In this document: piece by piece, positions 26,929 to 35,931 of the stretch
Position numbering within the stretch: the first letter of the stretch is position 1
Layout of the letters: every line of letters begins with the position of its first letter
Assembly (NCBI RefSeq): GCF_004801885.1
Contig: NZ_SSSM01000003.1
Span: 619,443 to 683,442, forward strand
Reading direction: 5' to 3'
Origin: Naasia lichenicola
Lineage (GTDB): Bacteria > Actinomycetota > Actinomycetes > Actinomycetales > Microbacteriaceae
DNA length: 64,000 nucleotides
The notes under the pieces: generated by a model
The model's database searches: none
Seen by the model: the letters and a program-made list of their open reading frames with translations, nothing else
Told to the model about the DNA's origin: nothing
Translations under genes and position numbers: made by a program

Positions 26929-27283
26929 GATCCTCGAGACACTACACGAAGACTTCTCTCGTAATCGGCGCCCACAGGAACTATGTGAAGTCGCAATAGT
27001 CCTTCATCTCATCCATCGTGACACTGCGGCCGAGAGCTGATGACGAGCGCTAGGGTTGTAGATCGACGCTGAATGAGCAGGTCATTGCCAGCGAAGTAGC
27101 GGGATCGAAGTTGCCGACAAATTGGAGGTTCGGTAACTTCGACAACGGATGACCCAGAGTTGCGCCGGATTGCGGTACCGTGTTGCGAAGGCGCGCTTCC
27201 CCGGGCCGTAAGTTCCACGCTCGTAGGCGAGTACCCCACACTCGAGTTCCTCACGTCGCGTGCTTGCGAAAGGATCGCTGCTC
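26929..27283. other. Divergent intergenic region with inverted repeat
   Basis: About 355 bases between divergent Wzy and glycosyltransferase genes; no coding frame is convincing. TCGAAGTTGCCG (27105-27116) pairs with CGGTAACTTCGA (27131-27142) over a 14-base loop with one mismatch. It could be an operator or a leader hairpin for the downstream operon. Confidence 0.5.
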
Positions 27284-28264
27284 TTGCTAGCGCAAGCACC
27301 CCGCTACCTCCTGGTGTCATCAGGCGGCGGCCATCTAAAGCAGTTGTTCGAGTATGCACGTCGACTTGAAATCGACCCTGCCGATCAGGATTGGGTAACG
27401 TTCGACACGGGACTAAGCAGAACGCTTCTTTCAGGGAGACGCCGGGTATTCGCACGCTACGCCGCGCCACGGGACTTGCCCAACATTTTTCGAAATTTTG
27501 CGCTGGCATTCCGCGTGCTTCGGTCCTCAAGATATGCAGTTGCGATTAGTACAGGTGCCAGCCTGGCTGTCTGTTTCCTGCCACTGGCTCGAGTAATGGG
27601 CGTCCGGACAATTTACATTGAGAGCGCTGCCCGCGCTACAGGTCCTTCACTCACCGGGAAGATAGTCGCCGCTATCCCCGGTATCGAGACATTCAATCAA
27701 TATCCTGCCTGGGCAACCGACAAGTGGCGCTATATCGGGTCGATTTTTGACCGATTCGCTCGAGCAGCGGATGCAAAAACCGAGATCAAGAAAGTAGTAG
27801 TCAGCGTCGGGACAACGGAGTCCTACGGGTTTCGGACACTTTTCGAGCGCCTCGAACCGTTGCTTGCTGACGTGGACGTGACGTGGCAGACGGGAGTGAC
27901 GGACCTAACCGGGTTGGATATCGACGGCCGACCAAACATCCAGTCCGCCGAGCTCAGCCGTCTCGTGGCTGAAGCGGACCTCGTGATCTCGCATGCCGGA
28001 ACCGGCGCCGCCCTAACGGCGCTTGAGAACGGCAAGATCCCGCTGCTGGTTCCCCGCCGCAAGTCGCGGGGTGAACACGTGGACGACCATCAGGCGCAGA
28101 TCGCCGATGACCTGGTCATGAGAAACCTAGCCATATCGGCCGAGGCGGACGACATAAACCTTATACACATGAACGCCGCGGCAGAAGGTAGGGTCTCCGC
28201 CGTTCTACCACCGACGATTTCGCTCCAACTCCACGACACTCGCAGCTTGACATCCAATGACTGA
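27284..28264 (+). CDS. Alg14-Alg13-like fused glycosyltransferase (PssDE/EpsEF type)
   Basis: 326 residues from a TTG with AAAGGA nine bases upstream (a GTG at 27260 gives eight more residues). The N-terminal half starts YLLVSSGGGHLKQLFEYARR, the Alg14 membrane-anchor domain signature, with IYIESAARATGPS. The C-terminal half is the Alg13/GT28-C catalytic domain: VVVSVGTTESYGF, LISHAGTGAALTALENGKIP and VPRRKSRGEHVDDHQ. Many bacteria encode these halves as two genes (PssD/PssE, CpsF/G, EpsE/F); here they are one chain. It probably adds the second sugar to the polyprenyl-linked primer. It overlaps the next gene by 8 bases and leads a three-gene operon. Confidence 0.88.
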   Translation: MLAQAPRYLLVSSGGGHLKQLFEYARRLEIDPADQDWVTFDTGLSRTLLSGRRRVFARYAAPRDLPNIFRNFALAFRVLRSSRYAVAISTGASLAVCFLPLARVMGVRTIYIESAARATGPSLTGKIVAAIPGIETFNQYPAWATDKWRYIGSIFDRFARAADAKTEIKKVVVSVGTTESYGFRTLFERLEPLLADVDVTWQTGVTDLTGLDIDGRPNIQSAELSRLVAEADLVISHAGTGAALTALENGKIPLLVPRRKSRGEHVDDHQAQIADDLVMRNLAISAEADDINLIHMNAAAEGRVSAVLPPTISLQLHDTRSLTSND

Positions 28265-29090
28265 CGTTTCGGGAATCGATGTTGTGATCACGCACTATCG
28301 GTCACTCGACGATTTGCGAGAAAACCTCCACGCGCTACGCAAACTCGGGTCAGCCCACGTTCGATCGGTGGTTGTCAGCGACAGCGCAGCCACAGGCGAG
28401 GCTCGCTCCATTGTCCGAGATGAGTATCCGACCGCGACTTACATACCTTTCACTCATAACGTTGGATATGCACGATTGGTGAATGCAGGCATCCTCAGCA
28501 CAAGCTCTCCATACGTTCTCGTGCTCAACGCCGACGTGTCGTTAGCTCCGGGAGGCATCGAGGGGCTGGTTGGCGCGCTCGATTCCGACCCGGGTTTGGG
28601 GGTGGTTGGCCCCCAAGTATCTAACGAAGACGGGTCGCGGCAGGAGACTGCCTTCTCGTTCTACCGCCCCCTTACCTTCCTCGCGAGGCGCACTCGCTTC
28701 GGGACAACACGACTGGGACGCATGGAACTAGACCGTTTCACGAACGCAGCGCGAGTCGCTTCTTCGATATCGAGCCAGTCGCGCATGGACGTTGATTGGG
28801 TCATGGGGTGTGCGTTCGCGATTCGCCGATCCGCCCTAGTTTCGGTCGGATTGATGGACACTCGCTTTTTTATGTACTTTGAGGACGTTGATCTTTGTCT
28901 TCGTATGTGGCGCGACGGATGGAGGGTAAGTTACGAGCCAAATGCTCGTGCGCTTCACTCTTGGGGTAGAGCATCTAAAGGGGGCTTTGCCGCACTATTG
29001 ATAAACCCGATGGCTCGACGTCACGTCGCTTCTGCTGTTCGCTTCTACCGGAAGCATGGATGGACGGGCGGCACGCGGCATGCAATCTGA
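28257..29090 (+). CDS. Family 2 glycosyltransferase
   Basis: 277 residues, GT-A fold. It has an N-terminal VVITHYRSLDDLRENL, a DXD-type motif in VLVLNADVSLAPG, and the acceptor-side motifs DVDWVMGCAFAIRRSAL and FMYFEDVDLCLRMWRDG, typical of rhamnosyltransferase-like GT2 enzymes. No membrane helices; inner-face addition of a sugar to the EPS unit is likely. The ATG overlaps the previous stop, so translation is coupled. The exact sugar is unknown. Confidence 0.9.
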   Translation: MTDVSGIDVVITHYRSLDDLRENLHALRKLGSAHVRSVVVSDSAATGEARSIVRDEYPTATYIPFTHNVGYARLVNAGILSTSSPYVLVLNADVSLAPGGIEGLVGALDSDPGLGVVGPQVSNEDGSRQETAFSFYRPLTFLARRTRFGTTRLGRMELDRFTNAARVASSISSQSRMDVDWVMGCAFAIRRSALVSVGLMDTRFFMYFEDVDLCLRMWRDGWRVSYEPNARALHSWGRASKGGFAALLINPMARRHVASAVRFYRKHGWTGGTRHAI

Positions 29091-29132
29091 CGCTCATATC
29101 GATGGTCAACTCCCAAATATTCGATGTAGCAG

Positions 29133-30323
29133 ATGAAGTCGAAGTTCGCCCTCTTTGCTGGCGGGCGAGTATTGGGAAGTTTGCTCCAGGCAATTATCTT
29201 CCTGCTTTTTACTCGGGTATCTACGATTTCGGAGGTAGGCGCGGCGGGCATTGTCTTCGGTGCCTGCCTATTCCTGGGGACCTTCGCGGACCTTGGGATG
29301 ATGAACTTTGTATCCCGCGCTCGGGCCGTGAATCGGGACGATCACGAAGTTGCTCAGGCGCTAGTGGTAAATCGGTACACCAGCATCGCTGCCGCAGCCG
29401 TATTCGCGTTCGGCGCCTGGGCGCTAGCGCCGACTGGCGTATCTTCCCTCGCCCTCGCGCTTCTGGCTATCTCGGTGGCCGTCGAGAAGAATGTCGAAAC
29501 GGCGTTGGCCGTTCCGATCGCCGACGACATCGGTGTGATGCCCGCAACGTCAATCGTTCTGCGCCGCGCTTCCGCTCTCGTTGCGTTTCTCGCCTTGCAA
29601 GTAACTGGATTGGATGGACTAACTTCCTATGCAGTGAGCGCTTTGATTGGCAACCTTGTGGGCCAAATACAGATCCAAATATGGCTGAGCAAGCACGTTC
29701 GCGCGTCGAACGATATCCGCTTCTCGCACTTGGTGTCCGTCGCTCAGAAAGGGGCACCGTTCCTCCTCAGCAATGTGGCCGGACAAGCGCGAACACTTGA
29801 CACGGTCTTTCTAGGCCTATTCTCAACTTCTTTTCAAGCTGGACTTTATGCAGCCGCGACACGACTAACGGCTCCCCTTATGCTCGTCCCGGGGACGCTC
29901 ACGACTATCTTGATGCCACACGCGGCGAAAAGTTCTTCAGCGGCCGCGCGTACGACGGCGCGGAACATTATCTTGGCGTACCTTGCATGCCTTCTTCCGT
30001 TAGGAATAGTGGGCATATTCGCAGAACCCCTCATCGTGCTAGTCCTAACCGACCGATTCGCCGGGGCCGCTCTTCCCTTCACCGTAGCACTCCTCTCCGT
30101 CCCATTTGTCGCATTATCTCCGGCCCTCGGTGCAATTCTTCAAGGCCAAGGCCACGAAAGGCTCGTAGCGATCAATGGCGTTGTATCCGCTTGCGTTCTT
30201 CTAGTAGCGCTCGTTGCCGGATCAATAGGGCTTGGCGCCACTGGAGTAGCGCTAGCGGTCGGGGTTGTATATTTCTTGAAGTCGGTTTCGCTCTGGCAGA
30301 GCATTCGAACCCATCTCCATTAG
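29133..30323 (+). CDS. Wzx-like polysaccharide flippase
   Basis: 396 residues, about ten to twelve hydrophobic helices spread over the full length, in MATE/Wzx style. The start MKSKFALFAGGRVLGSLLQA and the paired loops with charged residues (LSKHVRASNDIRFSHLVSVAQK) fit the PST family. It would move undecaprenyl-linked repeat units to the outer face for polymerisation by a Wzy protein. It lies 42 bases downstream of the GT2 gene in the same operon. It is somewhat shorter than common Wzx (420-500), but both ends look complete. Confidence 0.85.
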   Translation: MKSKFALFAGGRVLGSLLQAIIFLLFTRVSTISEVGAAGIVFGACLFLGTFADLGMMNFVSRARAVNRDDHEVAQALVVNRYTSIAAAAVFAFGAWALAPTGVSSLALALLAISVAVEKNVETALAVPIADDIGVMPATSIVLRRASALVAFLALQVTGLDGLTSYAVSALIGNLVGQIQIQIWLSKHVRASNDIRFSHLVSVAQKGAPFLLSNVAGQARTLDTVFLGLFSTSFQAGLYAAATRLTAPLMLVPGTLTTILMPHAAKSSSAAARTTARNIILAYLACLLPLGIVGIFAEPLIVLVLTDRFAGAALPFTVALLSVPFVALSPALGAILQGQGHERLVAINGVVSACVLLVALVAGSIGLGATGVALAVGVVYFLKSVSLWQSIRTHLH

Positions 30324-30426
30324 ATCCCCCTCAGCCGAACGGGAACCGGCAGTGGATTCAGCAATATGGACGCAGTACTCTCCGAGTTGGTGGATTGCAC
30401 CTGCCTGAACCAATACGGTTGTAGAC

Positions 30427-31653
30427 GTGGAGGCACAAGACACACCCCAAGTCGCTCGACGTGTCTTCCTGGCTGGGATCATGGCCGCTTCAGCCGGTTT
30501 GCTGTCCGCGTGTGCGATACGAGAGCCAAAGGCAAGCGGGATCCCTCTTGCGCCGTCGCCAGCCGCGAGCAGTCGCCTGCCGGCCCCTGCCCCTCGGCCA
30601 GCCCCTGCTTCCCGACCAGTCTCTGTTCCCCCGCCCATACTCAGCGAGACCGCTCCCCCTGCGGTTGTGTCAGCATCAGCCCTCTTGCCGTGGGCACCGC
30701 CTGATGTTGCATACACAATCAAACACATAAATTTGGCGATGACTAGTGTCGTCAACTCTGACATTCGAGAAGTGGTATTGGACCCAAATGTTGACTATCA
30801 TCTCATCTTCGATGAAGTGATACATGAGCGTATTCGCTTTAGTGGTGGGCGGAATATCAAGATAATTGGCGCTGAATTTGACATCGACTTTGATCGACCT
30901 CACGTGGGTTATAGCCCGTCAGACAGCGACTATTACGCTCGGTCGAGTGGGCCTGAGTTTCAAGGCCAAACGGGCACTCTCTTCATCGAAGGACTCTGGG
31001 TACATGGAGCGTATGCCCTTGATGGCATCCGGCAGCCAGGAGGAGCTTCTACAGACTTGGTCCTTCAAAATTCGCGATGCGAATGTGATCGAATCATACA
31101 GGGACTCAATTCCTTAGACGGATTCTATCACTCAGATGGTTTTCAGTCGTGGGGCGGACTGCGAAGCATGAAAGTGTTCAATTGGACTGTCTGCAATCCA
31201 TATCAGGGCGGCATGATTGGCGACGGAGCCATCACTGGCCAATGGGGGCCCACGCTCTGGAGCCGCGTGAACCTTCGGCCAGGGCTGACTGTTGGGCAAG
31301 CTTCCAAATTGTTTAACATCGTCGCCGATCCCTCTTTCCTACGCGGTCCCCTGTCATTCTTCGATGTCTATTACGAATTGGGCGAGGGCACGCGATGGAG
31401 TACCGCCTATCACCTTCCGACGACACCCCCGTACACGTTCGGTGCTTTCTATAGTGGTTTTCAGTTCAAAAGGGACTCCTCGGGTAGGTCCTATGCAGTT
31501 CCCCCCGAGGGCAAATATCCAGGACTCGCCGGGATCGATGATGGCGCCGGAGGTGAGGCGCGCATCTACCGAGGGGTGCCTCCTGGCGGAGATTACGTGG
31601 CACCGGGCGGGACGAGTTCAGGACTCGGCTACGTCTCGCCTGGGTACCAGTAG
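30427..31653 (+). CDS. Lipoprotein with predicted beta-helix domain
   Basis: 408 residues, GTG start. An RR-containing N-region (VARRVFLAGIMAASAG) runs into a lipobox LLSAC with C29, so it is a lipoprotein and a possible Tat substrate. A Pro/Ala-rich linker (30-90) precedes about 300 residues of repeating beta strands (VLDPNVDYHLIF, NIKIIGAEFDID, LFIEGLWVHGAY). The motif FYHSDGFQSWGG resembles the DHSDGSH motif of the three other beta-helix proteins here. It may be a surface-anchored polysaccharide lyase or hydrolase acting on the island's own EPS; it is the last gene of that transcription unit. Activity unproven. Confidence 0.72.
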   Translation: MEAQDTPQVARRVFLAGIMAASAGLLSACAIREPKASGIPLAPSPAASSRLPAPAPRPAPASRPVSVPPPILSETAPPAVVSASALLPWAPPDVAYTIKHINLAMTSVVNSDIREVVLDPNVDYHLIFDEVIHERIRFSGGRNIKIIGAEFDIDFDRPHVGYSPSDSDYYARSSGPEFQGQTGTLFIEGLWVHGAYALDGIRQPGGASTDLVLQNSRCECDRIIQGLNSLDGFYHSDGFQSWGGLRSMKVFNWTVCNPYQGGMIGDGAITGQWGPTLWSRVNLRPGLTVGQASKLFNIVADPSFLRGPLSFFDVYYELGEGTRWSTAYHLPTTPPYTFGAFYSGFQFKRDSSGRSYAVPPEGKYPGLAGIDDGAGGEARIYRGVPPGGDYVAPGGTSSGLGYVSPGYQ

Positions 31654-31766
31654 CGCCTCGCTTCGTCGCCCTTGTCGCTCCACCCGGCTCGGCACCGGGC
31701 TCAAGCGCGGCAGGCGCCCGAGAACTTGCGAGCAAAGGAGACCTGTTGCGAAGGGAGCAACGGGTC

Positions 31767-32531
31767 TGAGGTGGCCGTGCAGGCGTTCCTCAAGCAGCTC
31801 GCGTTCGGTCTCCTTGACCTGGGCAAGACTCCGAAGGAAGCGGCCGCGATCCTCGGCCGGATCTCCATCGCGCTAGCCGTCCTCCCCGCGATCACCAACG
31901 AGTACGACTTCGCGTTCGAACGTCAAGCAGACGCCAATACCCGCCGAGTGACTGTAGAGGTCGGCGCCCCGGCTGCGGTGAAGGGTGTCGGGTCCACCAA
32001 GGTCGTCGACCTCCTGCCTTGGAGTGATAGGTCGACCGTCGACGGCGCCAGCGAACTGGCGGGCGACTTCTCCGGTATCAGCGGGCGAGCCGACGCATAT
32101 CGGTGCTTCGGCGAGCGCAGTATTCGACGCGTGCTTCATCGCCCTTGACTCTTCCGGTAGGTCTACAGAGGCACTCTGCGGGGACGGCACCCGCGAGTGG
32201 CAGCGCGTCAACGCGGATTCCGACTTCCACGATGGAGCGGACCGTGACGCAGCCGGCCCGGGTGGAGCTCAAACTGGCGGATGGGCGAGTGTGCTCGTTG
32301 GCGACGGGCGCAGCGCCGGCTCCGCCGGTCAGCTAATTCAGTTGGCTCGGCGGCTGCGCTCAGCCGGGCGAGTACACCGATGTGCTCTGGGCAAGTCCGG
32401 ACGCGCCTTCGGAGGATCTCGCCTGGCTATACATGTTCGGCGGCCTCGGGGCAGGCGGACTGCTTCAGGTGGCGGAGGGGCCGGAGGGTGCGGAGCCAGA
32501 GCTGGTATGCGTAGAGGTGGTCGATCGCTGA
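31767..32531 (+). pseudogene. 5'-truncated, frameshifted copy of the large lipoprotein at 47432
   Basis: KQLAFGLLDLGKTPKEAAA, INEYDFAFE-like and KGVGSTKVVDLLPWSD closely match residues 400-520 of the intact protein at 47432-49399. A frameshift near 32110 and another near 32280 break the frame; fragments such as EALCGDGTREWQRV and the closing LVCVEVVDR continue to 32531 in other frames. The first two thirds of the gene are absent. The remnant begins just downstream of the island's last gene, so the island insertion or a recombination event probably cut it. Confidence 0.85.
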
Positions 32532-32724
32532 GAGGGGGGCGGGCGTCGCTGTTCGGTTTCCAGGGGACGTTGGGCGGGTGATCATCGGGATGATGGCCGC
32601 AATCAACTCTGCGGGCACACGGAAGGCAATCAACGATTGCAATTCGTATGCCGCGCCGCCGATGTGTGAGGGGGCGTGGACTCGCGCATAGCGCCCGCTG
32701 GGCCACGCGGGTGGACTTGCCTGA

Positions 32725-33504
32725 CTAGGGAGTGATCAGTTCAACCGTGGAGTAATCGGTCTGGCACGAGTAGGTGAAGGTGATCGGTCCGCTCATGCCG
32801 ACGAGCGAGAAGATTAGGTCGCCTGCGCGGTGGGTGCCCTCGTTCACCGTCATCTCAGCGCCAAGGGGCCGGACGGTGAATCCGGATGAATCGTGGATGC
32901 ACGATGAGTCCGCGGCGCGCAGGTCGCCGTTGCCCATTGCATCGACGCTGACCCGCAAGTCATTGCCCTCTACCGAAGCGCCAAGGATGTTCGCGTAGTA
33001 CACGTCGCTGTACTGCGAGACTCCCGTGACGTCGACTACTCCCTGTGGGTAGACGGCCTGAATCTCCGCGGGAGCGACGGGCTCTGGATCGGGCTGAGAC
33101 TGCTCCTGAGCCTGCTGCGCCTGTTGCGCGGAGTACGACGACGACGCAATCCCCAAGCCAGCGAAGGAGATCACCCAGACTGCCGTCGTGATCACGCTGA
33201 GCGCGAGTGTGACCCCGCCGAGAGTGATGCCTGTGAGGGCCATCCCGCGTCCGACGCGTACCTCCTTCGCCCGACGCACGCCGAAGAAGCCGAAGATCAC
33301 CGCCAGAAGCGCTGGAACAAACGTGGAAAAGGCGAACGCGATGCCTATCAAGGGCACGACGATCCAGATGCCGAACACGATCGCGACGATCCCCAGCACC
33401 AGCGCGGCGACGGCCAATCCGTTCGACGGACGTCTGGCGTATGGATCGAAGACGACGGATGGCATCTGCGTGGGCGGTGCAGGAACAGTGGGCTGCGTCG
33501 TCAT
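32725..33504 (-). CDS. DUF4190-type membrane protein with C-terminal extracytoplasmic domain
   Basis: 259 residues. A Pro-rich cytoplasmic N-terminus (PSVVFDPYARRPSNGLAVAA) leads into two helices (about 28-75) with GFFGVRRAKEVRVGRGMALT between them and a third helix (about 90-118); this is the DUF4190 layout. A Gln-rich spacer (SAQQAQQAQEQSQPDP) is followed by about 110 residues outside the membrane with two cysteines (SSCIHDSS and YSCQTD) that could pair. Probably an envelope protein; function unknown. Confidence 0.8.
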   Translation of the reverse strand: MTTQPTVPAPPTQMPSVVFDPYARRPSNGLAVAALVLGIVAIVFGIWIVVPLIGIAFAFSTFVPALLAVIFGFFGVRRAKEVRVGRGMALTGITLGGVTLALSVITTAVWVISFAGLGIASSSYSAQQAQQAQEQSQPDPEPVAPAEIQAVYPQGVVDVTGVSQYSDVYYANILGASVEGNDLRVSVDAMGNGDLRAADSSCIHDSSGFTVRPLGAEMTVNEGTHRAGDLIFSLVGMSGPITFTYSCQTDYSTVELITP

Positions 33505-33595
33505 GAGCAGAAGCTAACGGTCGCGCGGACTAACACGCCAGTGGAGGTGCGGGTCGCCGTCAATTCGTTCATCCCTTACCCACGATGCGCTCGCA

Positions 33596-35512
33596 CTAGG
33601 GCCGCACCGTCGGAGCGAAGTTCGCGGTGATGTCCGTCACTACTCCTCCCTCCACGACGATGCCGGTCAGGGTGCCCGTCCCAATCGGCGAGTCGAAGAA
33701 CTCCGTCGGGATGTCGCTGACCTTGGCAAGAGGTTCGACGCGATCGCCGATCGGATCGCGAATGTCGGTTGGAACCGAAACCGATCTGGGCGGATTCTGC
33801 ATGGGCAGCTGATAGACGACGCCGCTGTCGGCGTAGGCGTACGTGATGCACCAGTTGATGGTCTCGGCACTCGGCGTGAATCCGTGTTCGGCGCAGTAGG
33901 CATCCATGTCGGCACCGGTGAGAGAGTTCCACAGGTTGAACACGATCGCCTCGTCCGTTCCCGACCGGATGTAGCCCTGATAGAAGCCGTCTGCAATCGA
34001 GGTCAGCATCGGGGACATGAAAGGTGCGCCCGAGTTACCACCACCAGGCCCGTTCTTGGTCACGGTGATGGTCACGCCGAGCAGGTCCGTGTAGACCTGC
34101 GAAATCGCGCCCGCGACCGCGAGCCCCTCGAAGGTGCGCAAGGTGTCGGGAAAAACCGTGAACAGTGACGCGAGATCCTTTGCAGAGCCCTCGACGTTCT
34201 CTTGCAGAGTGCTCAGCGCGCATTCCTTGCCTTCACGGACCGCTGCGTCGAGAAGGTCCTCGCCATCGTTCGCACCAAGGGCGCTGACCGCCGAGAGCCC
34301 GCACGACAGGATGGCGGCCACAGCCTTCGCCCCTGCCGCGGTTCCTCCACCCGTCTGAATGATCTCCTGGACCTTCTGCACTGAAAGCGCCGGCGTGAGC
34401 TCGCCGGGAGCGATCTCGGTGAGCGCGGCACGCACGGTCGAGTTCGTGATCACCTGCACGCTCTGCTTGGCGACCGGCCAGACCGATAAGGCGACGAGAC
34501 CTGCATCGAGGATGAGCCCGAGGACGTCCGGGGTGAGGTATACCGTCTCGTCGTCGCCATTCTCGATCCTGCTGGCCTCGTCCGCCGAGATGGAGAGCTG
34601 GGCACGGCCTCGTGAAGGCAGCACGGATTTGTCTTGTGTCGCGGAGATCAGCCGGGACAGCAGCGAGGCGGTGTCGAGCCCTAGGTCGTAGTCGTTGGGC
34701 CCGATGCCGTAGCCGTCCGGCGGATCGACGATGTAGCGAAGGAAGATGTCGTTGTCCATCCTCAGCTGATAGTCATCCCCCGCCGGGACCATGCACGCGT
34801 CGAAGTGCGAGTTGCTGACTGACACCGTCCATGAGTCGTCCTGCTTGGAGCAGTCCGCCTCCTCCGCCTTGAAGCCGAACGTCTTCGCGACCGAGCTCCA
34901 TAGTGCGCGACCTCCCGTGCTCGCGATGTCAGCCACCGCGCCGGCTGCAGCCTTGACCGGATTCACCACGTACTTCTGAAACGGGGAGAAGTGCGGGGCC
35001 TCAGCCACCAACCGCCGGGTCGCCGCGTCATAGGTGGTCGGGATCGGGATCCACGTCTCGAGCTGCCCGTTGTAGACCGCCAGGAAGGCATCAGCCGTGG
35101 TCGTCTGGACGCCGTCGATGGTCGGAAGCTCATCCGCGTCGAGCGGAACGCTGACGGTTGCGCCATCCACCTCGCTCTGGCCTTCGAAGGTGATCTCGTA
35201 GGGCGACGACAGAGGGACCGCGTAATCGGAGGCGGTGGCGTCATCCGGCCCTTGATCGGAATTGCTCACGATCTCGAGCGTGGTGTCAACGGTGAGCGCC
35301 GCGGCGGGCACGGTGACTTGGACGTCGTCTCCGAACACGCCGCCCGCCGCCCCGACTGTCCACGTCTCACTGCGCTCGTGCGGTCGGACTGCGATGTAGA
35401 CGATCGCGGTGATCACCAGAAGGACGACCACCGTTGCGGCGATCAGCACGATGGGGCGTCGGCGAGCGCGGTCGAGCAGGAATTGGGCGCTGGAGCGCTC
35501 AGTTGACGTCAT
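33596..35512 (-). CDS. Membrane-anchored large surface protein, ZU5-like family member A
   Basis: 638 residues. A short cytoplasmic N-terminus and a helix (20-42) tether an extracellular chain. Its first domain (about 48-90), GGVFGDDVQVTVPAAALT, has the GGxFGxD..VTVPxGAL pattern of ZU5-like beta domains. Then come VAEAPHFSPFQKYV, a cysteine-containing module, DAGLVALSVWPVAK and a helical region with CGLSAVSAL and KECALSTLQENVEG, and a C-terminal beta domain. It is clearly related along most of its length to 45233-47215 and more distantly to 38687-40405 and 47432-49399. GAGGGCAG precedes the ATG at 35512; the frame is open further upstream without protein-like sequence. Role unknown. Confidence 0.8.
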   Translation of the reverse strand: MTSTERSSAQFLLDRARRRPIVLIAATVVVLLVITAIVYIAVRPHERSETWTVGAAGGVFGDDVQVTVPAAALTVDTTLEIVSNSDQGPDDATASDYAVPLSSPYEITFEGQSEVDGATVSVPLDADELPTIDGVQTTTADAFLAVYNGQLETWIPIPTTYDAATRRLVAEAPHFSPFQKYVVNPVKAAAGAVADIASTGGRALWSSVAKTFGFKAEEADCSKQDDSWTVSVSNSHFDACMVPAGDDYQLRMDNDIFLRYIVDPPDGYGIGPNDYDLGLDTASLLSRLISATQDKSVLPSRGRAQLSISADEASRIENGDDETVYLTPDVLGLILDAGLVALSVWPVAKQSVQVITNSTVRAALTEIAPGELTPALSVQKVQEIIQTGGGTAAGAKAVAAILSCGLSAVSALGANDGEDLLDAAVREGKECALSTLQENVEGSAKDLASLFTVFPDTLRTFEGLAVAGAISQVYTDLLGVTITVTKNGPGGGNSGAPFMSPMLTSIADGFYQGYIRSGTDEAIVFNLWNSLTGADMDAYCAEHGFTPSAETINWCITYAYADSGVVYQLPMQNPPRSVSVPTDIRDPIGDRVEPLAKVSDIPTEFFDSPIGTGTLTGIVVEGGVVTDITANFAPTVRP

Positions 35513-35931
35513 CGTTCTGCCCTCGTTGGATGGGTCCTTCGGGGTGTCCGACGCTGGCGTTCCCCGCGTCCCGTCCTGGGAGCGTTGCCGCACTCTATCG
35601 AGGCTCGGGGTGCCCGGGGAACGACCTCCGCGACTGGACCTGATCGGAAGGCCGCAGCGAGGAGAAGGGTCAGACGGGATTGCCTTGAAAGACGTCGCTC
35701 TCCGTCCAGCTCGGTGGCTAGGTTGGTGACCCAAGGCGCCTTCGCTAAGGAACTGGAGCATCTCAAATTCCGAGACAATCCCTAGGTTGGATCCAGCGAC
35801 GTTCGAGGGACGTGTGTGCTTGCCCCTAGGTCTGCACACCACGTCGGCTCGCTACTTGACGCCGTGTACCCGAAGCGCGGTCCAGTGACTTCTTTCATTT
35901 GCTAGCCGTTTAGGCAGTCGGGGGCTCAGTC
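35513..35931. other. Divergent promoter region, no gene
   Basis: About 420 bases between divergent surface-protein genes at 35512 (minus) and 35932 (plus). Frames across it are extensions of the minus-strand gene with Arg/Ser-rich nonsense. TACCCGAAGC occurs near 35867 on the plus strand, the word found before several other starts, but here it is about 60 bases upstream. Confidence 0.4.
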
